From: Psychromonas sp. Urea-02u-13
GTDB taxonomy: Bacteria; Pseudomonadota; Gammaproteobacteria; Enterobacterales; Psychromonadaceae
Length of the DNA stretch: 64,000 bases
Direction of reading: 5' to 3'
Assembly (NCBI RefSeq): GCF_002835995.1
Contig: NZ_PJBZ01000052.1
Location: 22,180-86,179, forward strand
Shown here: positions 54,046 to 64,000 of the stretch, in pieces
Layout of the letters: every line of letters begins with the position of its first letter
Position numbering within the stretch: position 1 is the stretch's first letter
The notes under the pieces: model-generated
Database searches by the model: none
The model's input: only the letters and a program-made list of their open reading frames with translations
Told to the model about the DNA's origin: nothing
Translations under genes and position numbers: made by a program

Positions 54046-54825
54046 ATGATAGATATTGGTATTAACCTGACCAACAAACGCTTCGATAAAGATCTGCCAT
54101 TAGTCATCGAAAATGCACAACAAGCGGGTGTAAATAATTTAATTGTCACCGGCACTTCCATTGAAGAGAGCGAGCAAGCCCTAGCGCTGTGCTTACAGTA
54201 CCCTGATTTTCTTTATTGTACTGCAGGCATTCATCCCCATGATGCAAAAACGTTCAGCAACCAGAGCCTTGAGTCATTGCGTACATTAGCTAAGAATGAA
54301 CAAGTCAAAGCGATTGGTGAATGCGGCTTAGACTTTAACCGCAACTTTTCTACTCCTGCTGAACAAGAACTCGCCTTTGTGCAACAGTTAGAACTCGCTG
54401 TTGAATTACAACTCCCTGTTTTTATGCATGAACGTGATGCAAACACTCGATTTATTGAACTACTTAAACCTTATATAACTCAATTGCCTAATGCCGTTTT
54501 GCATTGTTTTACCGGCTCTCAGAGCGATTTAGAAAGCGCCTTGGCATTAGACTTACACATTGGTATCACAGGCTGGATTTGTGATGAACGACGTGGCACA
54601 GAGCTGATTAATTTAGTTAAGCTTATTCCCAATGATCGCCTGATGATTGAAACCGATGGCCCCTATCTTTTACCACGCTCTATGCGCCCAAAGCCAAAAT
54701 CAAGTCGTAACGAACCCAAGTACTTACCGTACATCGCGCAAGCAATTGCAAATGCTCGCGGTGAGACGCTGAAACAATTAGTGCAACAAACAGAGCAAAA
54801 CAGTAAACTATTTTTCAAACTTTAA
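54046..54825 (+). CDS. tatD: TatD family metal-dependent deoxyribonuclease
   Basis: 259 residues with a TIM-barrel. Metal ligands: IDIGINLT at the start (in place of the more usual DxHxH), AGIHPHDA, AIGECGLDFNR, PVFMHERDA, LHCFTGS and ETDGPYLLPRS. TatD proteins have 3'-5' exonuclease activity and a role in DNA repair; they are not needed for Tat export. It is 57 bp upstream of hemB on the same strand, a common pairing. Confidence 0.94.
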   Translation: MIDIGINLTNKRFDKDLPLVIENAQQAGVNNLIVTGTSIEESEQALALCLQYPDFLYCTAGIHPHDAKTFSNQSLESLRTLAKNEQVKAIGECGLDFNRNFSTPAEQELAFVQQLELAVELQLPVFMHERDANTRFIELLKPYITQLPNAVLHCFTGSQSDLESALALDLHIGITGWICDERRGTELINLVKLIPNDRLMIETDGPYLLPRSMRPKPKSSRNEPKYLPYIAQAIANARGETLKQLVQQTEQNSKLFFKL

Positions 54826-54866
54826 TGTCTTGTTTTTAAATACACTCTTTTCAAGTAAATTTTTAA

Positions 54867-55892
<1,026 letters not shown>

Positions 55893-55900
55893 TCATGTAT

Positions 55901-55933
55901 AAAAAACCCGCTTAATAAGCGGGTTTCGTTTTT
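55901..55933. terminator. Bidirectional terminator between hemB and tsaD
   Basis: AACCCGCTTA and TAAGCGGGTT form the stem between convergent genes, with A-rich and T-rich flanks. Confidence 0.85.
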
Positions 55934-56951
55934 ATCCAGCAACACTCTCTAAACTATCTAAAGGCCAACGTGGTTTTGCTTTTATCGCCAGAGGCTCAAA
56001 TTGCCCCGCTTTTAAGCGTTGCATTCCTGCGTAAGCTATCATCGCACCATTATCGGTACAAAACTCGTTACGTGGGTAGAATGCCTCCCCTCCGTTGTTT
56101 TTCATTAAGGTCGCTAGTTGTTCACGTAAAGAAATATTCGCACTTACGCCTCCCGCTACAACAAGACGCTTCAATCCAGTCTGTTTAAGCGCGCGTTTAC
56201 ATTTTATTGCAATGGTATCAATTACCGCTTCCTGAAACGCGCGTGCTATATCTGCTTGTGTTTGTTCATCATCGCCTTCTCGCGCGATGGTAATAGCGGC
56301 GGCCGTTTTTAAACCACTGAAACTAAAATCGAGCCCGGGCTTGTTAGTCATCGGACGAGGGAAAATAAATCGATCTGCAACACCTTTTTCAGCCATTTTT
56401 GCTAAACGAGGCCCACCAGGATAATCAAGCCCTAATAATTTTGCTGTTTTATCAAATGCTTCACCGGCCGCATCATCAATACTTTCGCCTAATATTTTAT
56501 ATTCACCAATATTATCAACCTGCACCATTAAAGTGTGGCCGCCAGAAACTAATAACGCTAAAAAAGGAAATTCAGGTTTATTTTCTTCCAACATAGGCGC
56601 TAATAAATGCCCTTCCATGTGGTGAACTGCAATCGCAGGTTTCCCCCATGCAAACGCTAAACTACGTCCAATACATGAGCCAACAAGTAATGCGCCTACT
56701 AGGCCGGGGCCCGCTGTAAATGCGATTGCATCGATATCTTCTTTAGTACAATTGGCTATCGCCAGCGCTTCTTTAATTAAAGGAATCGTCTTGCGAACAT
56801 GGTCACGAGAAGCAAGTTCAGGCACCACACCGCCGTAATCAGCATGCAATGCGACTTGGCTATAAAGTTGATGTGAAAGCAGCCCTAATTGGTCGTCATA
56901 GATCGCAATACCCGTTTCATCACAAGAAGTTTCAATGCCTAAAATTCGCAT
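55932..56951 (-). CDS. tsaD: tRNA N6-adenosine threonylcarbamoyltransferase TsaD
   Basis: 339 residues, formerly Gcp/YgjD. With TsaB and TsaE it transfers threonylcarbamoyl to A37 of ANN-decoding tRNAs. It has [16 protein letters not shown], the metal-binding [10 protein letters not shown] and [11 protein letters not shown]; the C-terminal part has [13 protein letters not shown]. It diverges from rpsU, as in E. coli. Confidence 0.97.
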   Translation of the reverse strand: MRILGIETSCDETGIAIYDDQLGLLSHQLYSQVALHADYGGVVPELASRDHVRKTIPLIKEALAIANCTKEDIDAIAFTAGPGLVGALLVGSCIGRSLAFAWGKPAIAVHHMEGHLLAPMLEENKPEFPFLALLVSGGHTLMVQVDNIGEYKILGESIDDAAGEAFDKTAKLLGLDYPGGPRLAKMAEKGVADRFIFPRPMTNKPGLDFSFSGLKTAAAITIAREGDDEQTQADIARAFQEAVIDTIAIKCKRALKQTGLKRLVVAGGVSANISLREQLATLMKNNGGEAFYPRNEFCTDNGAMIAYAGMQRLKAGQFEPLAIKAKPRWPLDSLESVAG

Positions 56952-57016
56952 AGCGAGCAGTTCCTTAGTACAATAATAAAAGGCGCTAGTTTACAGAGAT
57001 AGATCTGTTTTTTCGC

Positions 57017-57052
57017 CCCTTAAATTTAAATAGTTAAATTTAAATTTAAGGG
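57017..57052. other. Perfect inverted repeat in the tsaD-rpsU divergent region
   Basis: CCCTTAAATTTAAA and TTTAAATTTAAGGG are separated by 8 bases. It lies between divergent promoters. It could be a leader hairpin for tsaD or an operator; the function is unknown. Confidence 0.6.
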
Positions 57053-57188
57053 AAAAAAGAACTTTTATTGAATTAACACAAAATTTATACGTTAATTCTT
57101 TACTTTTGCCCTCAAATAAGATTAAAATCTCGCACCATTTTAAATGCATTGGTCGCTTTACGACCGTAACCATAAAGGTAATAGGCAC

Positions 57189-57404
57189 ATGCCAGTAATT
57201 AAACTTCGTGAAAACGAACCATTTGACGTAGCACTTCGTCGTTTTAAACGTTCTTGTGAAAAAGCAGGTATCTTAGCAGAAACGCGTAAGCGTGAGTACT
57301 TTGAGAAACCTACTACAGTACGTAAACGTGCTAAAGCAGCAGCTGTTAAACGTCACTTGAAAAAACTTTCTCGTGAAAACGCACGCCGCGTTCGCCTTTA
57401 CTAA
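57189..57404 (+). CDS. rpsU: 30S ribosomal protein S21
   Basis: 71 residues from ATG 57189 ([19 protein letters not shown]); an upstream in-frame ATG at 57144 is not used judging by the family. The basic C-terminus [18 protein letters not shown] is typical. S21 helps 30S subunits engage mRNA. First gene of the rpsU-yqeY-dnaG-rpoD macromolecular synthesis cluster. Confidence 0.98.
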   Translation: MPVIKLRENEPFDVALRRFKRSCEKAGILAETRKREYFEKPTTVRKRAKAAAVKRHLKKLSRENARRVRLY

Positions 57405-57431
57405 ATCAACTGACTTAGAAAAGGTAAAATT

Positions 57432-57875
57432 ATGTCTTTGAAAGTAAGATTAAAAGAGCAACAAATACTCGCTATGCGAGCGAAGGATAAGGTCCGTTTG
57501 GGCACTATTCGTATGTTACTTGCTGCGATCAAACAAATTGAAATTGATGAACGTATTGAACTAGACAATGACGCAGTGACGGCTGTCGTGATTAAATCGG
57601 TGAAGCAACGTAAAGATTCAATTTCTCAATTTGCCAAAGCAGGTCGAGCAGATCTTGTTGATATAGAAGAGGCAGAACTTGCGATCTTGCAAGAGTTTCT
57701 CCCCCAACCACTCACCTCTGATGAAGTGAAAGCTTTAATCGAGCAAGCTATCGCGTCAACAGGAGCAAGTGGCATGCAAGACATGGGTAAAGTGATGGGC
57801 GTGCTCAAAAAGGATATTTCAGGAAAAGCGGATATGGCCGAAGTAAGTGCACTCGTAAGAGCGGGCTTAGTATAG
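57432..57875 (+). CDS. yqeY: GatB/YqeY domain-containing protein
   Basis: 147 residues. LKEQQILAMRAKDKVRLGTIRMLLAAIKQIEID and DMGKVMGVLKKDISGKADMAEVSALV match YqeY, which resembles the tRNA-binding tail of the GatB amidotransferase subunit. Its own function is uncertain. It lies between rpsU and dnaG, a common marine gammaproteobacterial order that E. coli lacks. AAAAGGT precedes the ATG. Confidence 0.92.
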   Translation: MSLKVRLKEQQILAMRAKDKVRLGTIRMLLAAIKQIEIDERIELDNDAVTAVVIKSVKQRKDSISQFAKAGRADLVDIEEAELAILQEFLPQPLTSDEVKALIEQAIASTGASGMQDMGKVMGVLKKDISGKADMAEVSALVRAGLV

Positions 57876-57896
57876 ACCAACGTTTCTTTTGAATTA

Positions 57897-57936
57897 AAAA
57901 AGCCTCAATCTTAGCAATAAGTTTGGGGCTTTTTTG
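57897..57936 (+). terminator. Terminator between yqeY and dnaG
   Basis: AAAAAAGCCTCAA and TTGGGGCTTTTTT form an imperfect stem with a T-run. As in E. coli, a terminator before dnaG would keep primase scarce relative to S21. Confidence 0.8.
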
Positions 57937-57971
57937 TTTGTAATTTTTAATTATTTGTAAGTGGTAGTGAC

Positions 57972-59720
57972 ATGGCCGGACGTATTCCTCGACATTTTAT
58001 TGATGACTTAATTGCACGCACAGATATCGTAGATGTTATTGATACTCGCGTGAAATTAAGAAAAAAAGGCAAAGACTACCGTGCTTGCTGTCCTTTTCAT
58101 AACGGTAACAATAACTCGTCATTTTCTGTCAGTAGCGACAAACAGTTCTATCACTGCTTTAACTGTGGCGCGAGTGGTAACGTACTCACCTTTTTAATGG
58201 AATATGACGGTATTGAGTTTGTTGATGCCATTGAAACCCTCGCAGAACAACTTTCTATTGAAGTACCACGCGAAGAAACAGGCTCAGGTAACTCTCAACA
58301 AACGACCTATATTGATAGAAAAGACCTGTACCTATTAATGGCAGATATTACGACTTTTTATCAACAACAGTTACGCACGCATAAAAACAGTAAGAAGGTC
58401 ATTGAATACCTTAAAGGCCGTGGTTTATCTGGTGAAACAGTTAAACAATTTAAAATCGGTTATTCTCCCGATGGATGGGACGAAGTACGTAAACGCTTTG
58501 CCATTTCAACAGAATTAGAAAAACAGCTGATCGAAGCAGGCATGTTAATAGCCAAAGAAAGTTCAGGTAGCTATGACCGCTTCCGTGATCGCCTAATGTT
58601 CCCCATCCATGATAAACGAGGCCGTGTTATTGGCTTTGGTGGGCGCGTATTGGGCAATGAAGAACCGAAATACCTTAACTCTCCCGAAACGCCTATTTTC
58701 CATAAAGGCAAAGAACTTTACGGTTTATATCAAGTAAAACAAGCCCATAAAACCATTGAACGCGTATTAGTCGTTGAAGGTTATATGGACGTAGTGGCGC
58801 TTGGCCAATATGGCATCGATTACGCAGTCGCGTCTCTTGGTACCGCAACAACGCCAGATCACATCCACACCCTTTTTCGCAATACCAGTGAGATAGTGTG
58901 TTGTTTTGATGGTGACAAAGCAGGACGTACAGCCGCTTGGCGCGCATTAGAAAATGCCCTTCCTTATATCCAAGATGGACGTACCCTACGCTTTATGTTC
59001 CTGGCCGACGGTGAAGACCCAGATAGTTTTGTGCAAAAAGAAGGAAAAGAGAACTTTGAGCATTTAATTGGCCAATCAATGCCGCTCTCTGATTTTTTAT
59101 TCCAACAGCTGTTAGCACAAGTGGATATGAGTAGTAGCGACAGCAAATCAAAACTAGCGCAGCTGGCGATTCCGCTTATCAGTCAATTAAACGAATCAAT
59201 TTTCAGACAAATGATGGAAGAGCGTTTAACTAAGCTACTCGGTATTGAACACGATGGACTGGAAAAGCTTCTGCCTAAAAAAGACAGTACAAAAAAAGTC
59301 GTCAAGAATAAAACAACACCCATGCGTTTAGCGATCTCATTATTATTACAACACCCAAATATCGCCTACGGCTTACCTGATTTCCCTGAATTTAAAGAAT
59401 TACAGCTACCCGGCTTAACTTTATTGAATTCACTCCTTGAAATTTGCAGAGAGAGTCCCAATATAACTACAGGTCAGCTACTTGAACATTGGCGAGAAAC
59501 GCCACAAAGCAAGCAACTAAATCAATTAGCGGTTTGGGAAAATAATATAAAAGAAGATAAATATGAGGATCAATTTCTAGATACATTAGAAAAATTCCTT
59601 AATCTTCACCTCAATAATAAAATTGAATATTTAAAACAAAAAGCACGTTCAGGCGACGCATTAACAAGTGAAGAAACACAACAACTTGCAAGACTGCTCA
59701 GCGAACAAAAACAAAATTAA
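57972..59720 (+). CDS. dnaG: DNA primase
   Basis: 582 residues (E. coli 581). The CHC2 zinc finger is CCPFHNGNNNSSFSV and YHCFNCGASGN (~40-65). The Toprim core includes VLVVEGYMDVVALGQYG and the acidic CFDGDKAGRTAAWRA. The C-terminal helical domain (~450-582) binds DnaB. It synthesises RNA primers at the fork. It precedes rpoD by ~85 bp. Confidence 0.97.
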   Translation: MAGRIPRHFIDDLIARTDIVDVIDTRVKLRKKGKDYRACCPFHNGNNNSSFSVSSDKQFYHCFNCGASGNVLTFLMEYDGIEFVDAIETLAEQLSIEVPREETGSGNSQQTTYIDRKDLYLLMADITTFYQQQLRTHKNSKKVIEYLKGRGLSGETVKQFKIGYSPDGWDEVRKRFAISTELEKQLIEAGMLIAKESSGSYDRFRDRLMFPIHDKRGRVIGFGGRVLGNEEPKYLNSPETPIFHKGKELYGLYQVKQAHKTIERVLVVEGYMDVVALGQYGIDYAVASLGTATTPDHIHTLFRNTSEIVCCFDGDKAGRTAAWRALENALPYIQDGRTLRFMFLADGEDPDSFVQKEGKENFEHLIGQSMPLSDFLFQQLLAQVDMSSSDSKSKLAQLAIPLISQLNESIFRQMMEERLTKLLGIEHDGLEKLLPKKDSTKKVVKNKTTPMRLAISLLLQHPNIAYGLPDFPEFKELQLPGLTLLNSLLEICRESPNITTGQLLEHWRETPQSKQLNQLAVWENNIKEDKYEDQFLDTLEKFLNLHLNNKIEYLKQKARSGDALTSEETQQLARLLSEQKQN

Positions 59721-59804
59721 TCAAACTGGAAAAACATACATTTTAGGCGTATAATCTGGCGCTTGCATTTTTTCAATAACATCTTTCTATTTTGGACGGT
59801 ATCT

Positions 59805-61655
59805 ATGGCTCAAACACCTCAGTCACAGCTCAAAGAACTTATTATCAAAGGTAAAGAAAAAGGCTTCTTAACTTACGCAGAAGTAAACGATCACTTACCA
59901 CAAGACATTTTTGAGCCTGAACAAATTGAAGATATCATCCAGATGATCGGTGATATGGGCATTAAAGTTTATGAAAATGCACCTGATGCTGATGAAATCA
60001 GTTTAGGCGAAGAAAGTAATGATACAGCTGATGAAGATGCTGTAGAAGCTGCTGCACAAGTACTTGCTACGGTAGAGTCTGAAATTGGTCGTACAACCGA
60101 TCCAGTACGTATGTATATGCGTGAAATGGGTACGGTTGAGCTACTGACACGTGAAGGCGAGATTGTTATCGCTAAGCGTATTGAAGAAGGTATCAAAGAG
60201 GTACAAACTTCAGTATCTGAATACCCAGCAACCATTACAGGTCTATTAGATAACTGGGATAGTTACGAAGCTGAAGAGATGAAGCTGACTGATATGATCA
60301 GTGGTTTTGTTGATCCTAACGATGATATGACGCAAGCAGTTAGTGCAACACACATCGGTTCTGAACTTACAGATACACAGCTTAAAGAAGCAGATCAAGC
60401 TGATAGTACTGATGATGACGAAGAAGAAGAGGAAGGTCCAAAAGGTCCTTGTCCTGAAGAATCAGCTGAAAAATTTACCGAATTACGCAGACTTAATAAA
60501 ATAGTAGAAGACTCGATCACTAAAAATGGTCGTGCTCATGCTGATACGCGTAAAGCAATCAACGAGCAAGCGGAGTTCTTCCAACAGTTTAAACTGATAC
60601 CAAAACAGTTTGACCGTATGGTAAAAGCAATTCGTCACTCAATGAATACAGTACGTACACAAGAACGCTTAGTATTAAAAATCTGTGTTGAACAAAATAA
60701 AATGCCGAAAAAAGCATTTATTAGTTTGTTTAAAGGCAATGAAACTAACAGTGCTTGGTTAGAGGCGATTTACGCAACAGAATCTGAATACGCTACGCGT
60801 ATTAAAGAATTTGATGAAGACTTACGTCGCTGTGTTCGTAAAATGGTTAATGTTGAGAAAGAAACAGCACTAACGATTGCAAACTTAAAAGAAATATCTC
60901 GCAATATGAGTATCGGCGAAGCAAAAGCACGCCGTGCTAAAAAAGAGATGGTTGAAGCTAACTTACGTCTAGTTATCTCGATTGCTAAAAAATACACTAA
61001 CCGTGGCTTGCAGTTCTTAGACCTTATCCAAGAGGGCAATATTGGTCTAATGAAAGCAGTAGATAAATTTGAATACCGTCGTGGTTACAAATTCTCTACT
61101 TACGCAACGTGGTGGATCCGTCAAGCAATCACACGTTCTATCGCTGACCAAGCGCGTACAATCCGTATTCCTGTACACATGATTGAAACGATTAATAAAC
61201 TTAACCGTATCTCTCGTCAAATGTTACAAGAAATGGGTCGTGAGCCACAGCCAGAAGAACTTGCTGAACGCATGATGATGCCTGAAGATAAAATTCGTAA
61301 GGTATTAAAAATTGCTAAAGAGCCAATCTCAATGGAAACGCCAATCGGTGATGATGAAGATTCTCACTTAGGTGATTTCATCGAAGATACAACGATTGCA
61401 CTACCCGTTGATTGCGCAACAAGCGAAAGCCTCAAGAATGCAACCAATGATGTGTTAGAAGGTTTAACAGCTCGTGAAGCGAAAGTATTACGTATGCGTT
61501 TTGGTATCGATATGAATACTGACCACACTTTAGAAGAGGTTGGTAAACAGTTTGATGTGACACGTGAACGTATCCGTCAAATCGAAGCTAAAGCATTACG
61601 TAAATTACGTCACCCAAGCCGTAGTGAACAACTACGTAGCTTCTTAGACGAATAG
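59805..61655 (+). CDS. rpoD: RNA polymerase primary sigma factor RpoD (sigma-70)
   Basis: 616 residues from ATG 59805 ([20 protein letters not shown]), which aligns with the E. coli start. Region 1.1, the acidic non-conserved stretch (~190-225, [14 protein letters not shown]) and regions 2-4 are intact, including [20 protein letters not shown] and the helix-turn-helix [20 protein letters not shown]. It recognises most housekeeping promoters. Last gene of the cluster; ends at a strong terminator. Confidence 0.98.
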   Translation: MAQTPQSQLKELIIKGKEKGFLTYAEVNDHLPQDIFEPEQIEDIIQMIGDMGIKVYENAPDADEISLGEESNDTADEDAVEAAAQVLATVESEIGRTTDPVRMYMREMGTVELLTREGEIVIAKRIEEGIKEVQTSVSEYPATITGLLDNWDSYEAEEMKLTDMISGFVDPNDDMTQAVSATHIGSELTDTQLKEADQADSTDDDEEEEEGPKGPCPEESAEKFTELRRLNKIVEDSITKNGRAHADTRKAINEQAEFFQQFKLIPKQFDRMVKAIRHSMNTVRTQERLVLKICVEQNKMPKKAFISLFKGNETNSAWLEAIYATESEYATRIKEFDEDLRRCVRKMVNVEKETALTIANLKEISRNMSIGEAKARRAKKEMVEANLRLVISIAKKYTNRGLQFLDLIQEGNIGLMKAVDKFEYRRGYKFSTYATWWIRQAITRSIADQARTIRIPVHMIETINKLNRISRQMLQEMGREPQPEELAERMMMPEDKIRKVLKIAKEPISMETPIGDDEDSHLGDFIEDTTIALPVDCATSESLKNATNDVLEGLTAREAKVLRMRFGIDMNTDHTLEEVGKQFDVTRERIRQIEAKALRKLRHPSRSEQLRSFLDE

Positions 61656-61676
61656 TCTACGCTGGCGTATTAATAG

Positions 61677-61705
61677 AAAATCCTGCTACGGCAGGATTTT
61701 TTTTG
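61677..61705 (+). terminator. Rho-independent terminator of rpoD
   Basis: AAATCCTGC and GCAGGATTT pair around TACG and are followed by T8. Confidence 0.92.
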
Positions 61706-61958
61706 TCTTAATTTTGTAAAAGCAGTTTAAGTGGCCCTTTATGAAAGTCATAAACATATAAATATTGATGTGCAATCATGCCAACTGAGTAGATTACTAA
61801 GTTCAGTGCTTATTTAGGATATGCGCATAAACATTGATGAAGAGGATAAGGTCCGAGTCTGAATGCCATCATAAAAACAGCTCGAGTAACATTTTTGTGT
61901 TTTTCACGACTTATTTTGCGAACTATGCTGAATAAATAAGCAAACAAATAACATAAGC
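61706..61958. other. Non-coding region between rpoD and the tRNA promoter
   Basis: About 250 bp with no ORF, RNA gene or repeat that I can support. Confidence 0.3.
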
Positions 61959-61987
61959 TAGACACAGAAAACAGGAGCTTATATAAT
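61959..61987 (+). promoter_or_regulatory. Sigma-70 promoter of the tRNA gene
   Basis: TAGACA and TATAAT are separated by exactly 17 bp and lie 26 bp upstream of the mature tRNA. The -10 is a perfect consensus. Confidence 0.8.
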
Positions 61988-62013
61988 CTGCTTGCAAATT
62001 AAGTAACAATATT

Positions 62014-62090
62014 GGCCCCTTAGCTCAGTTGGTTAGAGCATCCGACTCATAATCGGCAGGTCCCCTGTTCAAGTCAGGGAGGGGCCACCA
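62014..62090 (+). tRNA. ileX: tRNA-Ile2 (CAU anticodon, lysidine-modified)
   Basis: A 77-nt cloverleaf. Acceptor arms GGCCCCT and AGGGGCC, D-loop AGCTCAGTTGGTTAGAGC, anticodon stem CCGACTCATAATCGG with CAT, T-arm CCCTGTTCAAGTCAGGG and an encoded CCA. The anticodon would read AUG, but the body matches E. coli ileX (also just downstream of rpoD) and not the elongator or initiator tRNA-Met. TilS is expected to convert the C to lysidine so that it reads AUA. Accessory genes begin straight after it. Confidence 0.9.
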
Positions 62091-62099
62091 CATTCTAAA

Positions 62100-62136
62100 A
62101 GGCGTAGCAGGTTAATAACCACTACGTCTTTTTTTA
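62100..62136 (+). terminator. Terminator of the tRNA-Ile2 gene
   Basis: GGCGTAG and CTACGTC close a stem containing AGGTTAATAACC, followed by T7. Confidence 0.85.
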
Positions 62137-62147
62137 TATCTTAATTT

Positions 62148-62171
62148 TGCCTGTAGTTATGCCTGTAGTAG
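62148..62171. repeat. Direct repeat next to the tRNA, possible integrase arm sites
   Basis: TGCCTGTAGT occurs twice with a 12-bp period just beyond the tRNA terminator. Paired short direct repeats near a tRNA att site are typical of tyrosine-integrase arm binding, but no integrase is visible here. Confidence 0.35.
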
Positions 62172-62313
62172 GGTTTTTATAAAAACAAACTTTATGATTC
62201 AGTTCTATAAATCAGAAAACCCCTTCCCTATTGAATATAAATTCAGAAAAGGACTCTATTATTTTTCAAATAGCTTTTAAAACATTGTATATAAAAGAAA
62301 AAATAGGAATAAC

Positions 62314-62625
62314 ATGAAAACTTTGTTTAACTTAACCGTTGTAATTGTGACGATTACAGCCCTTTTCGCTATAAACTCAGCATATAAAATACCAGGAAGT
62401 GACTTTGCCTTTGGTGAGTGTGTTGCCGCTTATGATAAATTTGGTAATCGTAGTGATATATTAGAAAAGTTAAAGTACAAAGATAAGGCAAAAGAAGCGT
62501 ATGGCAAGATTAGCAATAATAAATTAAGTATAAGCTTAGCCATAATGGAAGTGAAATCTGATTATCATAACTATACAATAATCAGACAAGTTGAACGCTA
62601 CATCTCATGTGTTAATAATATCTAA
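62314..62625 (+). CDS. Hypothetical small exported or membrane-anchored protein
   Basis: 103 residues with one N-terminal hydrophobic segment (~5-24), either a signal or an anchor. The remaining ~75 residues are polar with two cysteines (GECVAAYDKFGN and YISCVNN). AGGAA precedes the ATG. I do not recognise it. It is the first gene after the tRNA-Ile2 site. Confidence 0.6.
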   Translation: MKTLFNLTVVIVTITALFAINSAYKIPGSDFAFGECVAAYDKFGNRSDILEKLKYKDKAKEAYGKISNNKLSISLAIMEVKSDYHNYTIIRQVERYISCVNNI

Positions 62626-62834
62626 ACCTCGCGAAAGGTGATTTTATGAAAGTCACTTAATTAAATATCTACGGCATAATTTCACAAATCGGGTTGTGCT
62701 TTTTATACCATAGGCTCGACACCAATTAACATTCAGAAAGTAAACGAATAGATAACGCCTTATAATGCTTTCTCACAACTAAAAACACTCCATCACTTAC
62801 TATTTGAATCTAAGCCCCATAAAAGCACTTGAAA

Positions 62835-63440
62835 TTAAATTTTTAAATGCCCAAATTGTTTATTTAAGTGTATTTCCACCATCGGCCAATACTTCCGCTC
62901 TAGATGATAAATTTCTTCCTTAGCTTTATAAAATGTTTTCCAGTGTATGCCCTTTGGTTTTGCCCAATAGTGCGACAGAGCAAACATGTTAAGTACCTCT
63001 GGCCAATCATTGCCCCATAGCTTCTTGCGCTTGTTTCTAATCTTTCTCATTAACCTGTCACGAGGTCGTTCGGCTTGTGTGGCATAGTGAAGCCCTAAAC
63101 ATTCACGACAAGCATAGGCATTTTTGACTGCGTAAAGGTGCTGGCGTTTGCTTTGGCAACATGGGCAAGTGATATATAGCTTATTGCTAGCACTGCAATC
63201 ATCTTGTATTAAAGCAATATGTAGCGTTTGGCTCTTGATATGGAATTTAGCGACTTTTATTTTTTTGGCGGTTTCAATTAACTCAAAGTTTTTGTGCTGT
63301 TCGCTTAGGTGATCAAGGGTGATTGTGTAGCGACCTAGTTTCGCCTGTAACAATGGTTTGAATACGATGGCCGATAGTCGGTGATACTCAACCGTATAGG
63401 GCCGTTTTCTTATTCTGCCGTAATGTGAACCTCTTGGCAT
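62835..63440 (-). CDS. Hypothetical zinc-ribbon protein of the putative island
   Basis: About 201 residues from ATG 63440 (MPRGSHYGRIRKRPYT), chosen because AAGGAAAGG lies just upstream; ATG 63455 overlaps that site. A four-cysteine ribbon, ITCPCCQSKRQHLY and YACRECLGLHYATQ, sits at about 105-130. A very basic helix follows (RPRDRLMRKIRNKRKKLWG), so DNA or RNA binding is plausible. Function not known. Confidence 0.65.
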   Translation of the reverse strand: MPRGSHYGRIRKRPYTVEYHRLSAIVFKPLLQAKLGRYTITLDHLSEQHKNFELIETAKKIKVAKFHIKSQTLHIALIQDDCSASNKLYITCPCCQSKRQHLYAVKNAYACRECLGLHYATQAERPRDRLMRKIRNKRKKLWGNDWPEVLNMFALSHYWAKPKGIHWKTFYKAKEEIYHLERKYWPMVEIHLNKQFGHLKI

Positions 63441-63522
63441 AACCTTTCCTTTCATTCTGTATTGTGCGAAAAACAGGCCGCAATCAAGTCTTAACTACCC
63501 TTAATCGGCTCAATCATATTAT

Positions 63523-64000
63523 TTAGGCATTACCCCAATCGTTTAGCCACTCTTCATTAGTTTGCTCTTGTGGTCTTACTGCCTTATTAGTAGTAGGCAA
63601 GGGATTACTTATATCCATGTTACCGTTTAACCTTATACCGCACTTATTCAAGCCCGTACTTAAATTGTTCTGCAAGCCCTTAGCTTCATGGCCTATAGCA
63701 ACTTTCTTGTCTGTTGTTGTTGTCTGCGTGTTGTCTGTCGCTTGTCTGTTTACTGTATGTCGCTTGTCTGTGTTAACAGCACGTAGAAGCTCATTTATAT
63801 TTTCATACGTGACATTAAGCGTTGGTATTATCTTATCTGTTACCTTGCCTTTTTCATCGGGTGAAGCGACAAAAAATAACGCTTTAAGGTTACCCATATA
63901 GCTATGAAACGATGACAATCTAGGTGGAAATTTTAGACCTGTTGAACGCCAGTATTTATAGAACAATGTGTTTTTACTTACTCGAAATTGGCCTTTAGGC
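63523..64000 (-). CDS. Hypothetical protein, N-terminus outside the window
   Basis: The frame is open from the stop at 63523 to the right edge. The upstream part reads PKGQFRVSKNTLFYKYWR, so the gene starts beyond base 64000 and the in-frame TTG at 63966 is not a start. The middle is Thr/Gln-rich and low in complexity (TDNTQTTTTDKK); the end is NEEWLNDWGNA. No known domain recognised. It lies ~80 bp upstream of, and on the same strand as, the zinc-ribbon gene. Confidence 0.55.
   Translation of the reverse strand, partial: PKGQFRVSKNTLFYKYWRSTGLKFPPRLSSFHSYMGNLKALFFVASPDEKGKVTDKIIPTLNVTYENINELLRAVNTDKRHTVNRQATDNTQTTTTDKKVAIGHEAKGLQNNLSTGLNKCGIRLNGNMDISNPLPTTNKAVRPQEQTNEEWLNDWGNA

Noticed and set aside
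62014..62090. tRNA-Met because the anticodon is CAT.
   Set aside because: The body matches tRNA-Ile2 (ileX), including the GGCCCCT acceptor and the position after rpoD; elongator and initiator tRNA-Met have different acceptor stems.

Overview
The window reads as AT-rich gammaproteobacterial chromosome, most like a marine, cold-adapted Alteromonadales member such as Psychromonas. This rests on synteny and protein character; no database search was possible. Nearly all of it is vertically inherited core genome. The last ~1.9 kb, downstream of a tRNA-Ile2(CAU) gene, looks like the edge of an integrated island.

Layout. 1-1634: left edge, a DUF2298-like membrane protein broken by a frameshift. 2.1-13.6 kb: a membrane-anchored RRM protein, a pair of MITE-like repeats, a CPA1 Na+/H+ antiporter with a C-terminal cyclic-nucleotide-binding-like domain, a scrambled ptrB fragment, an AraC regulator, a PEBP-family protein, intact ptrB, a diguanylate cyclase paired with a periplasmic molybdopterin-fold protein, a YkgJ protein, a YbaY-like lipoprotein, greB and a PA3496-type small protein. 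13.9-15.5 kb: a GlpQ-type phosphodiesterase without a signal peptide, and a coiled-coil protein whose ribosome binding site lies in a 7-bp tandem repeat. 15.6-27.7 kb: a complete maltose/maltodextrin regulon (malGFE, malT, malK-lamB, malM), with murI inserted before malM. 27.8-33.9 kb: trmA, a double-GAF diguanylate cyclase, a prephenate dehydratase-like gene, rpoH. 34-38.5 kb: ftsX-ftsE-ftsY divergent from rsmD-DUF1145, as in E. coli; FtsY carries ~39 pentapeptide repeats. 38.5-43.7 kb: yecH, a long CsrB-type sponge RNA, the ydbH-ynbE-ydbL operon, kdsD and a lipoprotein. 43.7-49.9 kb: a frameshifted DUF924 gene, fabV, ubiI-ubiH-pepP-ygfB. 50.1-53.7 kb: zapA, 6S RNA, ygfA, rpiA, serA. 53.66-53.96 kb: three tandem ~97-bp hairpin repeats. 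54-61.7 kb: tatD, hemB, tsaD, and the rpsU-yqeY-dnaG-rpoD macromolecular synthesis cluster. 62 kb to the end: tRNA-Ile2 and accessory genes of unknown function.

How the parts work together. The mal genes form one uptake system: LamB in the outer membrane, MalE in the periplasm, MalFGK2 in the inner membrane, MalT as activator. The same C-rich motif sits upstream of malE, malK and malM and is the likely MalT site. YdbH-YnbE-YdbL form an envelope-spanning phospholipid transport system. Two GGDEF proteins and the CsrB-like RNA are post-transcriptional and lifestyle regulators. The candidate CsrB RNA has about 30 GGA motifs on one strand against one on the other, an intrinsic terminator, and a UvrY/GacA-type box upstream.

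Least explained by ordinary gene content: the CsrB-like RNA (38875-39421), the covarying tandem hairpins after serA, the two 342-bp repeats with terminal inverted repeats (one inside the trmA terminator), and the paired repeats inside the maltose regulon, one of them between malE and malF.
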